Shown here in pieces: positions 1 to 6,240 of a DNA stretch of 8,739 bases (positions within the stretch are counted from its first letter, which is position 1; each line of letters opens with the position of its first letter). The notes beneath the pieces are model-generated. The model ran no database searches. It saw only the letters and a program-made list of their open reading frames with translations, and was not told where the DNA came from. The translations under genes were made by a program, and so were the position numbers. Source of the stretch: an uncultured Ruminococcus sp. GTDB lineage: Bacteria > Bacillota > Clostridia > Oscillospirales > Ruminococcaceae. Where the stretch lies: the NCBI GenBank assembly GCA_945876155.1, contig CAMCMW010000043.1, positions 1 to 8,739 on the forward strand, written 5' to 3'.

Positions 1-242
1 TGTTCGGTGTTCTGCTGCTGTAAAGTTTCAATCTGCTTTTTCAGCTCCGCATTATCACCGGAGGATTTCTTCAGGTCTTCAAGCTGCTTGTCACGGTCGG
101 AAACCGCTGCTTTCTGCTTTTTCAGTTCCTCATTGACCTCGTTGAAACGTGCTTTCGTGACGTAGTTTCCGTCAAGAGAATCCATTACCTTCTTTGACTG
201 CTCTTCGGTCAGTCCCATTGCGATTAATTCTTCCTTGTTCAT
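1..242 (-). CDS. Phage scaffold protein, GP20 minor structural family (N-terminal 80 residues, runs off left edge)
   Basis: The first 80 codons of a protein that continues beyond the window. It opens MNKEELIAMGLTEEQSKKVM, a short helical segment typical of the phage GP20 minor structural/scaffolding family (Pfam Phage_GP20). From about residue 35 it becomes a charged coiled coil rich in Glu, Lys and Gln (NEELKKQKAAVSDRDKQLEDL). Scaffold proteins of this type direct assembly of the procapsid and are normally encoded just before the major capsid protein, which would then lie to the left of the window. A GAAAGGA ribosome binding site lies about 8-10 bases before the ATG. It is the last minus-strand gene seen, after the portal and MuF genes, which matches SPP1-like head operons. 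The family call rests on the opening segment, the coiled coil and gene order. Confidence 0.85.
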   Translation of the reverse strand, partial: MNKEELIAMGLTEEQSKKVMDSLDGNYVTKARFNEVNEELKKQKAAVSDRDKQLEDLKKSSGDNAELKKQIETLQQQNTE

Positions 243-299
243 AGTTACATTCCTTTCGTTAAAAATCTTGTTCTTTACCGCCTGCAATGCTAAAAAGGC

Positions 300-328
300 G
301 AAAATAATAGCACCTCGGATGAAGTGCT
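300..328 (-). terminator. Hairpin downstream of tad1-like gene, probable weak intrinsic terminator
   Basis: On the minus strand an 8-bp stem (AGCACTTC with GAGGTGCT, one T-G wobble) closes a four-base loop and is followed by TATTATTTTC. It begins 7 bases after the tad1-like stop codon. The T-rich tail is interrupted, so termination may be partial. Its 3' arm shares GAGGTGCT with the hairpin upstream of the same gene. Confidence 0.55.
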
Positions 329-335
329 TAAATTA

Positions 336-710
336 TTATTTATTGTTTGTACCGAGTACATTACGCTCTATTCTGTCTTCGACTCTGCGATTCATCCACA
401 TCAGTGCCTCTTCAATATGGGTAAGGGCACAAGCGTTTTCACGGCAAGCGAACTCTCCATTCTGAAAACCTTTCAGCCTGTCACGTACAATTTCAAGCAG
501 ATCAGTATCAAGAACGCCGTTAATGCTGTCAGATAAATTTCTCCCGCCGTTCTGGAACTGAATAATTGCAATCGGTTCAGTTGAAGATTCAGGCGTTTCG
601 CCAGATTTATGTATGGCATAAGTGTGATGCGCTCCGCCGTTACCTTTTTCATCTGTCGAGAACACAGCATTTAAATTTTCTCTTTTCTGGATTGTGCTTA
701 ATTTTTTCAT
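336..710 (-). CDS. tad1: Tad1-like anti-defence protein (Acb2/Tad1 hairpin family)
   Basis: A 124-residue protein predicted to bind and sequester the nucleotide signals of bacterial immune systems: cyclic ADP-ribose isomers of Thoeris and, in some family members, cyclic oligonucleotides of CBASS. Visible layout: an N-terminal beta-rich part with [11 protein letters not shown] (residues 23-33) and IIQFQNG (49-55), then a helical hairpin holding [20 protein letters not shown] (71-90), [19 protein letters not shown] (91-109) and [12 protein letters not shown] to the end. The FACREN/EEALMW/R-DR-R pattern is what I recognise as the Acb2/Tad1 hairpin. A GAGGT ribosome binding site lies 7 bases before the ATG. 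It sits between head genes but is walled off by a terminator on its upstream side and a hairpin on its downstream side, as expected of a moron. I see no convincing promoter of its own. Whether it is Tad1 or an Acb2-like relative, and its ligand, cannot be read from sequence alone. Confidence 0.75.
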   Translation of the reverse strand: MKKLSTIQKRENLNAVFSTDEKGNGGAHHTYAIHKSGETPESSTEPIAIIQFQNGGRNLSDSINGVLDTDLLEIVRDRLKGFQNGEFACRENACALTHIEEALMWMNRRVEDRIERNVLGTNNK

Positions 711-739
711 GGTTCAACCTCTTTTTTAAAATTTGATAT

Positions 740-763
740 AAAAAAGCACCTCTTGCGAGATGC
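740..763 (-). terminator. Intrinsic terminator between the 126-residue gene and tad1-like gene
   Basis: On the minus strand GCATCTC and GAGGTGC form a 7-bp stem (one T-G wobble) around a GCAA tetraloop of the GNRA type, followed directly by six T residues. This is a textbook intrinsic terminator, placed 20 bases after the stop of the upstream gene. Because head genes continue in the same direction beyond it, it must leak, be overridden by antitermination, or be followed by an unseen promoter. Confidence 0.8.
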
Positions 764-782
764 CATAATAACAATATGATTT

Positions 783-1163
783 TCATTTTTCCAGCAGCTT
801 TTTTATAAGCTCTGCATCGGTTATTTCAAATTTAAGTTCGTTTTTAACAGGGTCAGAGTCTTCAAACCTAAGTCCCCCGAAATAAAGCCTTTCATTTTCA
901 ATATCCGCAGTTGCTTCGTACACTTTTCCAGCATGAATAAAATCGGAGCTTATCTCCCGTGTATACTGCAGGTCACCGCAGAAGATAAAGGAAGCGAAGA
1001 TTTGTTTAATACCCCTTTCCACTCTGCCAAGCACCGGAACAAGGGCAGTATTTTCGATTATTTCTATTCGTCCGCTGAAATTTGCAAACTGAATACGCTG
1101 CCCGGCTGATACTGCGTACAACGTACCGTCCTCCGCCGGAAGTGTTTTTATGATTCTGTTCAT
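783..1163 (-). CDS. Uncharacterised phage protein, 126 residues
   Basis: I do not recognise this protein. It is a complete frame with an AAAGGAG ribosome binding site 7 bases before the ATG and a TGA stop. The sequence alternates short hydrophobic strands and polar turns (TLYAVSAGQRIQFANFSGRI, LYFGGLRFED), suggesting a soluble, mostly beta protein, ending in a short helix (DAELIKKLLEK). There is no signal peptide or membrane segment. It lies between the MuF/50-codon pair and the tad1-like gene and is the last gene before the terminator at 740-763. It could be a small structural or accessory head protein. A partner of the MuF-fused enzyme is an alternative but nothing in the sequence argues for it directly. 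Confidence 0.7.
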   Translation of the reverse strand: MNRIIKTLPAEDGTLYAVSAGQRIQFANFSGRIEIIENTALVPVLGRVERGIKQIFASFIFCGDLQYTREISSDFIHAGKVYEATADIENERLYFGGLRFEDSDPVKNELKFEITDAELIKKLLEK

Positions 1164-1174
1164 AATTCGCTCCT

Positions 1175-1327
1175 TTACTTAAAGCGACTTTTATAAGCCT
1201 TTTCAACCTTAGCTTTGTAATCATTAAAAAGTTCAAGCTGATGTTTGTTGAATTCACCGATGTAGCAAACTGAACCTTCGGTAAATCTTAACTGCTTAGC
1301 TATTTCTTTAGGTGGTAAAATCATCAT
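1175..1327 (-). CDS. Small gene directly after the MuF-zincin gene, 50 residues, function unknown
   Basis: A 50-codon frame starting at one of two adjacent ATGs (1327 or 1324), one base after the MuF stop codon, and ending 11 bases before the next gene. Product begins MMILPPKEIAKQLRFTEG and ends in a basic helix (DYKAKVEKAYKSRFK); there is no membrane segment or recognisable motif. The only possible ribosome binding signal is a GGGG run about 9 bases before the ATG, so translation is probably coupled to the upstream gene. The frame stays open further upstream inside the MuF gene, but that part is antiphase shadow. It fills a gap that would otherwise be empty in a tightly packed operon. Its position directly behind a MuF protein with an enzymatic tail fits an immunity or partner gene, but this is positional inference only. 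Confidence 0.5.
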   Translation of the reverse strand: MMILPPKEIAKQLRFTEGSVCYIGEFNKHQLELFNDYKAKVEKAYKSRFK

Positions 1328-1328
1328 A

Positions 1329-3077
1329 TTACATACCCCATTTCTTACGCAAAAGACGTTTAATTTCGTTTGCCAACGGATTTGAACTGGAACACGAATA
1401 ACCTTCTGCCAAAAATTCAGCAGCGTTTTCACCTGCATATGAAGAAAGATAATTGTTAATTGTTATTCCTGTGTCATCAAGTGAACAATTTCTTAAAGCC
1501 AGTTCTTTTAACTCTTTAGCAAGTTCAAAATCATTTAATGAGCGTTCTGCCTCTGCCGGAGAATCAACATATTTTTTTAAGGTCTGTCTGAACTCTGCCA
1601 AATGAACAGCTTCATGCTGAATTACACCATATATTCCGTCTTTAGGAGTGAAAACCCCATCAGCGGCTAAACCAGAAACTACTTCTTCCAACTCATTAAC
1701 AGATAATTGAGTAAAATATGCCCTCGAAAGCTTAAGTCTTATTTGTGGAGAACTATTGACCCACCGTATTGATGATTTGAATATTTCATCTATATCATCA
1801 ACAATCATTTCATCAATGATACCAGAAAGAGAGGGAACATCTTTGTAGAGCTTACGAATAGAATTATTTACTGCATTTACCGTCTCTAATGGCAATTCTG
1901 AAAGAGAGGATATTGAAATTCCAAGTTCTTTTTTCGCATATTCGGCAGCCTTGCCAAATGTTTTCGCTGCCATTGCTCTTTCAATTTCTATTATATCATT
2001 TTCCTGTAATTTGTCAACAGTTTCAAGCCCTTCTTTAGAACCGTCGTCAGCAAAAGTTTTCTTCCACTCCTGATAATTCATATCAGCCGGAACATAGTAT
2101 GTATTTCCGTCCTTATTCCTTGCCGCACGTTCCCCGACAGAACCAAAGTCATCATCAAAGTAAGGAACGGTAGTCGAACGGCAGTATACATGAAACGGCG
2201 GAGCTGTAACACCTGCCTGATAATCTTTCATTGAGAACACCTTGCCGTCAATAGAACGGCAGATTTTAGAAGTATGTGAATCAAGCATTGCAACAATTTC
2301 GTACTGTTCTACATCAAGCTCGTTAAAACAGTCCTTTTGTGCCACACTCGAAAAATATGCTTCTTCTGTCATAACCAGTCTGCCGGCATTATTTTTTGAG
2401 GTATTCATTTTCTTTGAAATTGCATCAATAGCTTTCTGAGGGTCAGCACCAAGCAGTATGTTCTGTGAAAGCTCGTTGTGTACCTCATTTATCAGTTTCT
2501 GCTTATTTCCCCATATTCTTTCGGAAAAATTTTTTCCGTCCGGCGCCCAGGGTTTTACAATAACCTTGTTTATGGTTTTTTCGTCCAGTGCAGCAAAGCT
2601 CCAGCCGATACCGACACCTTTTTGAATTTCAAAAGCTGTATGATAGTAACCAGAAGTATAAATTTCCCTCATTGCCGAATCAATACTGTCAAGCTGTCCG
2701 GCGAACAATACTTCAAGATTCTGCTGTACCTGAATTTTCAAAGCCTCAAGACGTGAAATGTTGTACTTTGCAGACACATTTTCCAGCTGTTTTACCCATT
2801 GCTGATTGATAGGATTTTCCTTGCCGTATTTAATGTAGTCCTGGACGTCCCATTTGAATTCTTTCAGTTCACTGCCTGAAAGCATTTTCCGGGCTTCTGC
2901 CATGCTCACGTTATTATTATCAGCAAAGAGCTGATACCATACCGCAATTTTACTCTCAATTTCCTTTTTAGCCTGTCTGTATTGCCTTTCAATTCTCTCG
3001 GTTAACTCCGTTCCTTTCTGATTCTGCGCATTTTCAAGCTGCTCAAAGCGAAGTTTCCAGTAATCACTATTCTTCAT
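1329..3077 (-). CDS. MuF minor head protein fused to a C-terminal HExxH zincin-like metallopeptidase domain
   Basis: A 582-residue protein. Residues 1-190 are helical and charged. Residues about 190-310 are the phage Mu F / SPP1 gp7 head-morphogenesis domain, with LDSHTSKICRSIDGKVF (265-281) and PPFHVYCRS (293-301). From about 345 a second domain follows: LPLETVNAVNNSIRKLY (395-411), then HEAVH at 488-492 (codons at 1602-1616), and YAGENAAEFLAEGY (547-560), where Glu554 or Glu558 would be the third zinc ligand. HExxH plus a downstream AEF-AE glutamate is the zincin metallopeptidase pattern. MuF proteins enter the capsid near the portal, and many carry swapped C-terminal toxin domains. The tail could therefore be an effector delivered with DNA, or a protease acting in head maturation. 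The start overlaps the portal gene by 11 bases. The C-terminal third counts about 35% GC against about 40% for the N-terminal part (hand count of sample lines), consistent with a swapped module. Confidence 0.85.
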   Translation of the reverse strand: MKNSDYWKLRFEQLENAQNQKGTELTERIERQYRQAKKEIESKIAVWYQLFADNNNVSMAEARKMLSGSELKEFKWDVQDYIKYGKENPINQQWVKQLENVSAKYNISRLEALKIQVQQNLEVLFAGQLDSIDSAMREIYTSGYYHTAFEIQKGVGIGWSFAALDEKTINKVIVKPWAPDGKNFSERIWGNKQKLINEVHNELSQNILLGADPQKAIDAISKKMNTSKNNAGRLVMTEEAYFSSVAQKDCFNELDVEQYEIVAMLDSHTSKICRSIDGKVFSMKDYQAGVTAPPFHVYCRSTTVPYFDDDFGSVGERAARNKDGNTYYVPADMNYQEWKKTFADDGSKEGLETVDKLQENDIIEIERAMAAKTFGKAAEYAKKELGISISSLSELPLETVNAVNNSIRKLYKDVPSLSGIIDEMIVDDIDEIFKSSIRWVNSSPQIRLKLSRAYFTQLSVNELEEVVSGLAADGVFTPKDGIYGVIQHEAVHLAEFRQTLKKYVDSPAEAERSLNDFELAKELKELALRNCSLDDTGITINNYLSSYAGENAAEFLAEGYSCSSSNPLANEIKRLLRKKWGM

Positions 3078-4554
3078 TTACATCACCGCTTTCATCGTCA
3101 GGCGGTTTCGACTGAAAAGGATCGTACCCGATTTCTGCTTCAGCAGCCTCTTTCTGTTTTTTCAAACGTTCCAGCTCAGACTGAGGGTTATTGACCCATG
3201 GGTGCTGACTTATGATCGTTTCATCAGACAAGATGCCGACAGACTTCTGACAATCGGAAATAACGTCACTTTCATTTATCAGAATATCACGGTTAAATAT
3301 GATTTCAACATCTTCATTTTCAAAATTTCCCTGTCCTGTATTGTAAAGATGCACATTGACAAACCAGAGTATTTCTTCAAAAGTTGCCTGCAATTCGGTT
3401 TCCATGTCATTTGCGTCCAGGTCTATATCAGAATACATTGACTGAATGTTCATCTGATTTGGATTACCGGACATTCTGTCATCTTTGGCATCATAGCCCA
3501 TACCGTTTTCAATAATGGCTTTTTTGAAAATTTCAATGATTGCTTTATAATTATCGACATTCACCTTGACTTCAAGGGTATCTACACCGCCTTTTGTTTC
3601 TCCGTCATAGCGTACCTTGACCGCTCCGTATACTGCAAGATTTCTTCGGAACTCTCCTAAATTTGTACCATCATAATTTTTCAGTACAAGTATAGTGTTT
3701 CTGGCGTCCTCCTGCATGTTGTTTTCAAAGTCAGAAAGCATAATATTTATGCCGTCCTGAAGAGATTTTACCTTTTTAAGTAATGGCGTTTCGCTTTCAT
3801 TGTATTTCAGCGGAATAAGAGGAATTTTCGACCAGTTCAAGGGGATGCCATTAATTAAAACATAAGCACAGCTCTGCTCATCAGCCGAGATATCAGGAAT
3901 CAGTTTTCCACATTTCAGAATAAAGCAGTGAACTCCACTGGAATCAAAAACCTCAACCTTTTCAGTGATAACCGGAGTTCTGCCTTCATAACCGGAAACA
4001 AGGTACAGCCTTACAGCGCAGTCAAGCACTGTATGCTCACTGTCTTTCCAGAACGGGAGAATTTCATATCCCGGAAACATACGGAATGAAAACTCTCCGG
4101 ATTCAGTGTAATAAGGATAAAGCCATGCAATACCGCCGTTCAAAGCAGCCTTTCCAGCATTTTTTAAAGTTTTCATAAACTTTTTGCTGAAAACTTTTTT
4201 CAGCAGTTTGATATACTGCTTATTTTCACCGTTAATTACAAATGGTTTTCCAAGTAAATAATTTGCCTTTTGATTAACAAGCTTGCCGTACTGATTATCA
4301 ACAATGTGGTTGTTTGGAAGATTCTCTATTTCCTGGAGTTCTCCTTTTTCACCTATTGCAGTTCTTTTACGATATAAAACATCGTGTTCATTGTCATAAT
4401 AAAGAAAACCCTTTATCATCATAAGCCTTTCCGGACTGACTTTCCATTTAGCAATTTCCTTTTCAAGAAATTCTTTATCAGACATTTTGCTTTGCGCTCC
4501 ACGGTGAATCAGATTTGAAAATTTTGCTGTCATGTTATTTATAAAATTAAACAT
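3067..4554 (-). CDS. Phage portal protein, SPP1 gp6-like
   Basis: A 495-residue portal, the dodecameric ring at the capsid vertex through which DNA is packaged and ejected. The N-terminal third carries the family signature YRKRTAIGE (61-69) and NLPNNHIVDNQYGKLVNQKA (78-97) running into NYLLGKPF (98-105). The length is normal for the SPP1 gp6-like family. The C-terminus is acidic (KPPDDESGDVNEE). A strong AGGTGAG ribosome binding site precedes the ATG by about 6-7 bases. It lies 18 bases after terL and overlaps the MuF gene by 11 bases, the usual terL-portal-MuF order of SPP1/PBSX-type phages. The frame ends in tandem stops, TAG then TGA. Confidence 0.93.
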   Translation of the reverse strand: MFNFINNMTAKFSNLIHRGAQSKMSDKEFLEKEIAKWKVSPERLMMIKGFLYYDNEHDVLYRKRTAIGEKGELQEIENLPNNHIVDNQYGKLVNQKANYLLGKPFVINGENKQYIKLLKKVFSKKFMKTLKNAGKAALNGGIAWLYPYYTESGEFSFRMFPGYEILPFWKDSEHTVLDCAVRLYLVSGYEGRTPVITEKVEVFDSSGVHCFILKCGKLIPDISADEQSCAYVLINGIPLNWSKIPLIPLKYNESETPLLKKVKSLQDGINIMLSDFENNMQEDARNTILVLKNYDGTNLGEFRRNLAVYGAVKVRYDGETKGGVDTLEVKVNVDNYKAIIEIFKKAIIENGMGYDAKDDRMSGNPNQMNIQSMYSDIDLDANDMETELQATFEEILWFVNVHLYNTGQGNFENEDVEIIFNRDILINESDVISDCQKSVGILSDETIISQHPWVNNPQSELERLKKQKEAAEAEIGYDPFQSKPPDDESGDVNEE

Positions 4555-4572
4555 TCAATTCTCACCTCGTTT

Positions 4573-5976
4573 CTAATCAAAGCTGAAAGCGTCCGGAAGA
4601 AGAATTTTTGTAACTCCATATCTCATGGAATCCATACCGTGTGAAAATTCATGATCCGGTTTGTTTGTCAGCTTTCCGTCTTTATCTTTGCCCCAACAGT
4701 AATTACTGATTTCTTTGCTGAATTCTACGCATTTCGGGTGTACTACAATCTGATAATTCTGTATGAGCTGGATTCCATGATTTACGGAATCTTTGCCTTT
4801 CCTTGAGGGCTCAGCTCTGATTCCTTCTTCCTGCAGTTCTGCTATACTCTTAGGTTCGGCTCCGTCACAAATTATTCTTTGTCCGCCATAACCCTTGTCC
4901 TTTATTGCCTGTGCAATAGCCTTGTTTGTGACACCGGTCTGGTACCATTCATCAAAAATATAAATACGCATAGCTGCATTATCAACCATTTCACAGACAA
5001 ACGCATTCGGATCTGTAAAGCCGAAGTCAAGGTTGAATGCTGATTTTATTCCATTGATTCTGCGTATTTCATCAACATCAAATTCCTCGCAGATAACATT
5101 TGTATAAATCAGACCTTCTGCTATGCCCCATTCGCCTTCACCTTCAATCCGGTAACGGCGAGGGTTGTTCTTCTGCATTTTCAAAAAGATACTGCGGTCT
5201 GATTCGTCAAGCCACTCATTACACTGCCATGTGGTAGTCTTTACAAAAATATCTTCGTCCGGCGTGTCAAAAAACCTTGACTTGAGCCAACTTGTAGCAC
5301 TCCATGGATTGAATGTCAGTGTTATTTGCTTGAAATACCCATCAGGCACCTCGCCACGAATTGACATGTCCAGTTTGTTGAAGTCATCTTCATTGCTGAT
5401 TTCATAGGCTTCTTCAATCCATACAAAGCAAAGAAAACCATATTCAACTGAAATAGATGTGACTTTCAGACCGTCATCAAGACCCCTGAACAGAATCTTC
5501 TGTCCGGTAGAACGGCGGGTTATCTGCATAGGGGAGACTGTGCAGTCAAACTGATTGTCCAGCCCCAGGCGGTGAATTGCCCACTTCAGGTCACTGAAAA
5601 CAGAATCCCTAAGCGTGTTTGAATAACGCCTCACACACAAGCCGTTGCTTTCCGGATACTCAAACAACCGGTGAATCATATTCAGAGCAGTGGTCTTTGA
5701 CTTCTTTGAACCACGGCTGCCTTTACAGACTCTGTATCTTTTTTTCGTATCCCAGAAATCATCATAATGCTTCCCGACTATTTTCTGCAATGAACCTTTC
5801 TTTTTGAAATCATTCATAAGTTTGTCACGCTGCAGTTGACTGTCAGCTTTTATAAGCTTTTCATACAGTCTTTTAATACCGTTTAAACCGCTGTCGTTAA
5901 GCTTTTTACGCCTTGCTTCACAATTGTTAATTCCTCCAAGAAGAGCCTTTATGCTATTCTTTTGAAGCATACTCAT
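4573..5976 (-). CDS. terL: Terminase large subunit, PBSX family (ATPase and nuclease)
   Basis: The packaging motor: an ATPase that drives DNA into the capsid and a nuclease that cuts it. Counting from the ATG chosen here (467 residues), the Walker A-like loop GSRGSKKSKT is at about 86-95, Walker B VWIEEA at about 185-190, and the RNase H-like nuclease aspartates lie in NLDFGFTDP (about 317), ICDGAEP (about 371) and HGMDSMRYG (about 449). A helical extension of roughly 65 residues precedes the ATPase core. The frame is open to a GTG at 5985, but the GAAAGGA ribosome binding site at 5987-5993 would touch that codon, whereas it is 10 bases from the ATG at 5976, so I use the latter. Stop is TAG. 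It is followed after 18 bases by the portal gene and preceded by a long non-coding leader with a terminator. Confidence 0.95.
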   Translation of the reverse strand: MSMLQKNSIKALLGGINNCEARRKKLNDSGLNGIKRLYEKLIKADSQLQRDKLMNDFKKKGSLQKIVGKHYDDFWDTKKRYRVCKGSRGSKKSKTTALNMIHRLFEYPESNGLCVRRYSNTLRDSVFSDLKWAIHRLGLDNQFDCTVSPMQITRRSTGQKILFRGLDDGLKVTSISVEYGFLCFVWIEEAYEISNEDDFNKLDMSIRGEVPDGYFKQITLTFNPWSATSWLKSRFFDTPDEDIFVKTTTWQCNEWLDESDRSIFLKMQKNNPRRYRIEGEGEWGIAEGLIYTNVICEEFDVDEIRRINGIKSAFNLDFGFTDPNAFVCEMVDNAAMRIYIFDEWYQTGVTNKAIAQAIKDKGYGGQRIICDGAEPKSIAELQEEGIRAEPSRKGKDSVNHGIQLIQNYQIVVHPKCVEFSKEISNYCWGKDKDGKLTNKPDHEFSHGMDSMRYGVTKILLPDAFSFD

Positions 5977-5986
5977 AACAACCACA

Positions 5987-5993
5987 TCCTTTC
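5987..5993 (-). promoter_or_regulatory. Ribosome binding site deciding the terL start
   Basis: GAAAGGA on the minus strand. Spacing is 10 bases to ATG 5976 and only 1 base to GTG 5985, so the upstream GTG start is unlikely. A further ATG at 5970 is possible but more distant. Confidence 0.7.
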
Positions 5994-5999
5994 AGGCAT

Positions 6000-6024
6000 A
6001 AAAATAAGGGCAAAATATGCCCTT
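6000..6024 (-). terminator. Intrinsic terminator in the leader just upstream of terL
   Basis: A perfect 7-bp stem, AAGGGCA with TGCCCTT, around a five-base loop, followed on the minus strand by ATTTTTATG. It ends about 7 bases before the terL ribosome binding site, so it would stop transcripts coming from the nusG-like gene before they reach the head genes. The plus-strand side also has a short T run, so it may work both ways. Confidence 0.7.
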
Positions 6025-6069
6025 TTAAGCGATTTGATTTTCAGCCGATAAATTTCACCATCAAATTTC

Positions 6070-6108
6070 TTTAAACGATTTTAAACGGCTGTAAAACGTT
6101 TTTAAACG
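6070..6108. repeat. Helically phased TTTAAACG repeats, candidate terminase or regulator binding site
   Basis: Three exact copies of TTTAAACG (starting at 6070, 6080 and 6101) and one 6-of-8 copy, GTAAAACG (starting at 6091), are spaced 10, 11 and 10 bases apart, about one DNA turn each. A 7-of-8 relative, TTTAAGCG, lies at 6024-6031. Such phased repeats put equivalent bases on one face of the helix. They lie between the small and large terminase genes, separated from the former by the nusG-like gene. Confidence 0.6.
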
Positions 6109-6240
6109 CATATCTAAAGCAACTTTAATTTGGGTATGCTTCGCCATTCAGCAATTTAATAAAAAAAGCCGTTTTTCTACTATTCCGCTGCGCCGATCAG
6201 AACGGGACGAATCAACCGCACTAAAGCAAACGCAGGGATT

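Larger units (their letters stand above)
5977..6240 (-). other. 264-bp non-coding leader between the NusG-like gene and terL
   Basis: No plausible gene is present on either strand. In transcription order it holds: a GC-richer stretch (6181-6240); a TTTTTTT run at 6161-6167 after an A5-CGGC-T5 element too weak to call a terminator; a small dyad TGCT...AGCA around 6137-6153; the phased TTTAAACG repeats (6070-6108); and the terminator hairpin (6000-6024) just before the terL ribosome binding site. CTAAAGCAA occurs twice (6114-6122 and 6221-6229), possibly by chance. Given its neighbours, two roles are plausible: an RNA leader read by the NusG-like protein, and a packaging recognition site read by the small terminase. 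Both are inference. Confidence 0.6.

Noticed and set aside
235..536. Plus-strand open frames opposite the tad1-like and scaffold genes, and similar ones opposite MuF, portal, terL, nusG-like and terS genes
   Set aside because: They are antisense shadows with low-complexity, Ser/Phe-rich translations and no ribosome binding sites, and they overlap well-supported minus-strand genes.
1175..1438. Longer 87-codon version of the small gene after MuF
   Set aside because: The first 37 codons lie inside the MuF coding sequence in another frame and encode the conserved zincin tail in the real frame; the ATGs at 1327/1324 right after the MuF stop are the sensible starts.
5692..5721. Odd P-loop of the large terminase (GSRGSKKSKT, Lys in place of the third Gly)
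   Set aside because: This variant is common in terminases of Firmicute PBSX-like phages, and the rest of the ATPase and nuclease motifs are intact, so it is not a sign of inactivity.
5977..5985. GTG start of terL at 5985
   Set aside because: The ribosome binding site GAAAGGA is only one base away from it; ATG 5976 has normal spacing.
6161..6176. A5-CGGC-T5 hairpin with T run as a second terminator in the leader
   Set aside because: The stem would be only five A-T pairs, too weak to call; it may simply be an A/T tract.
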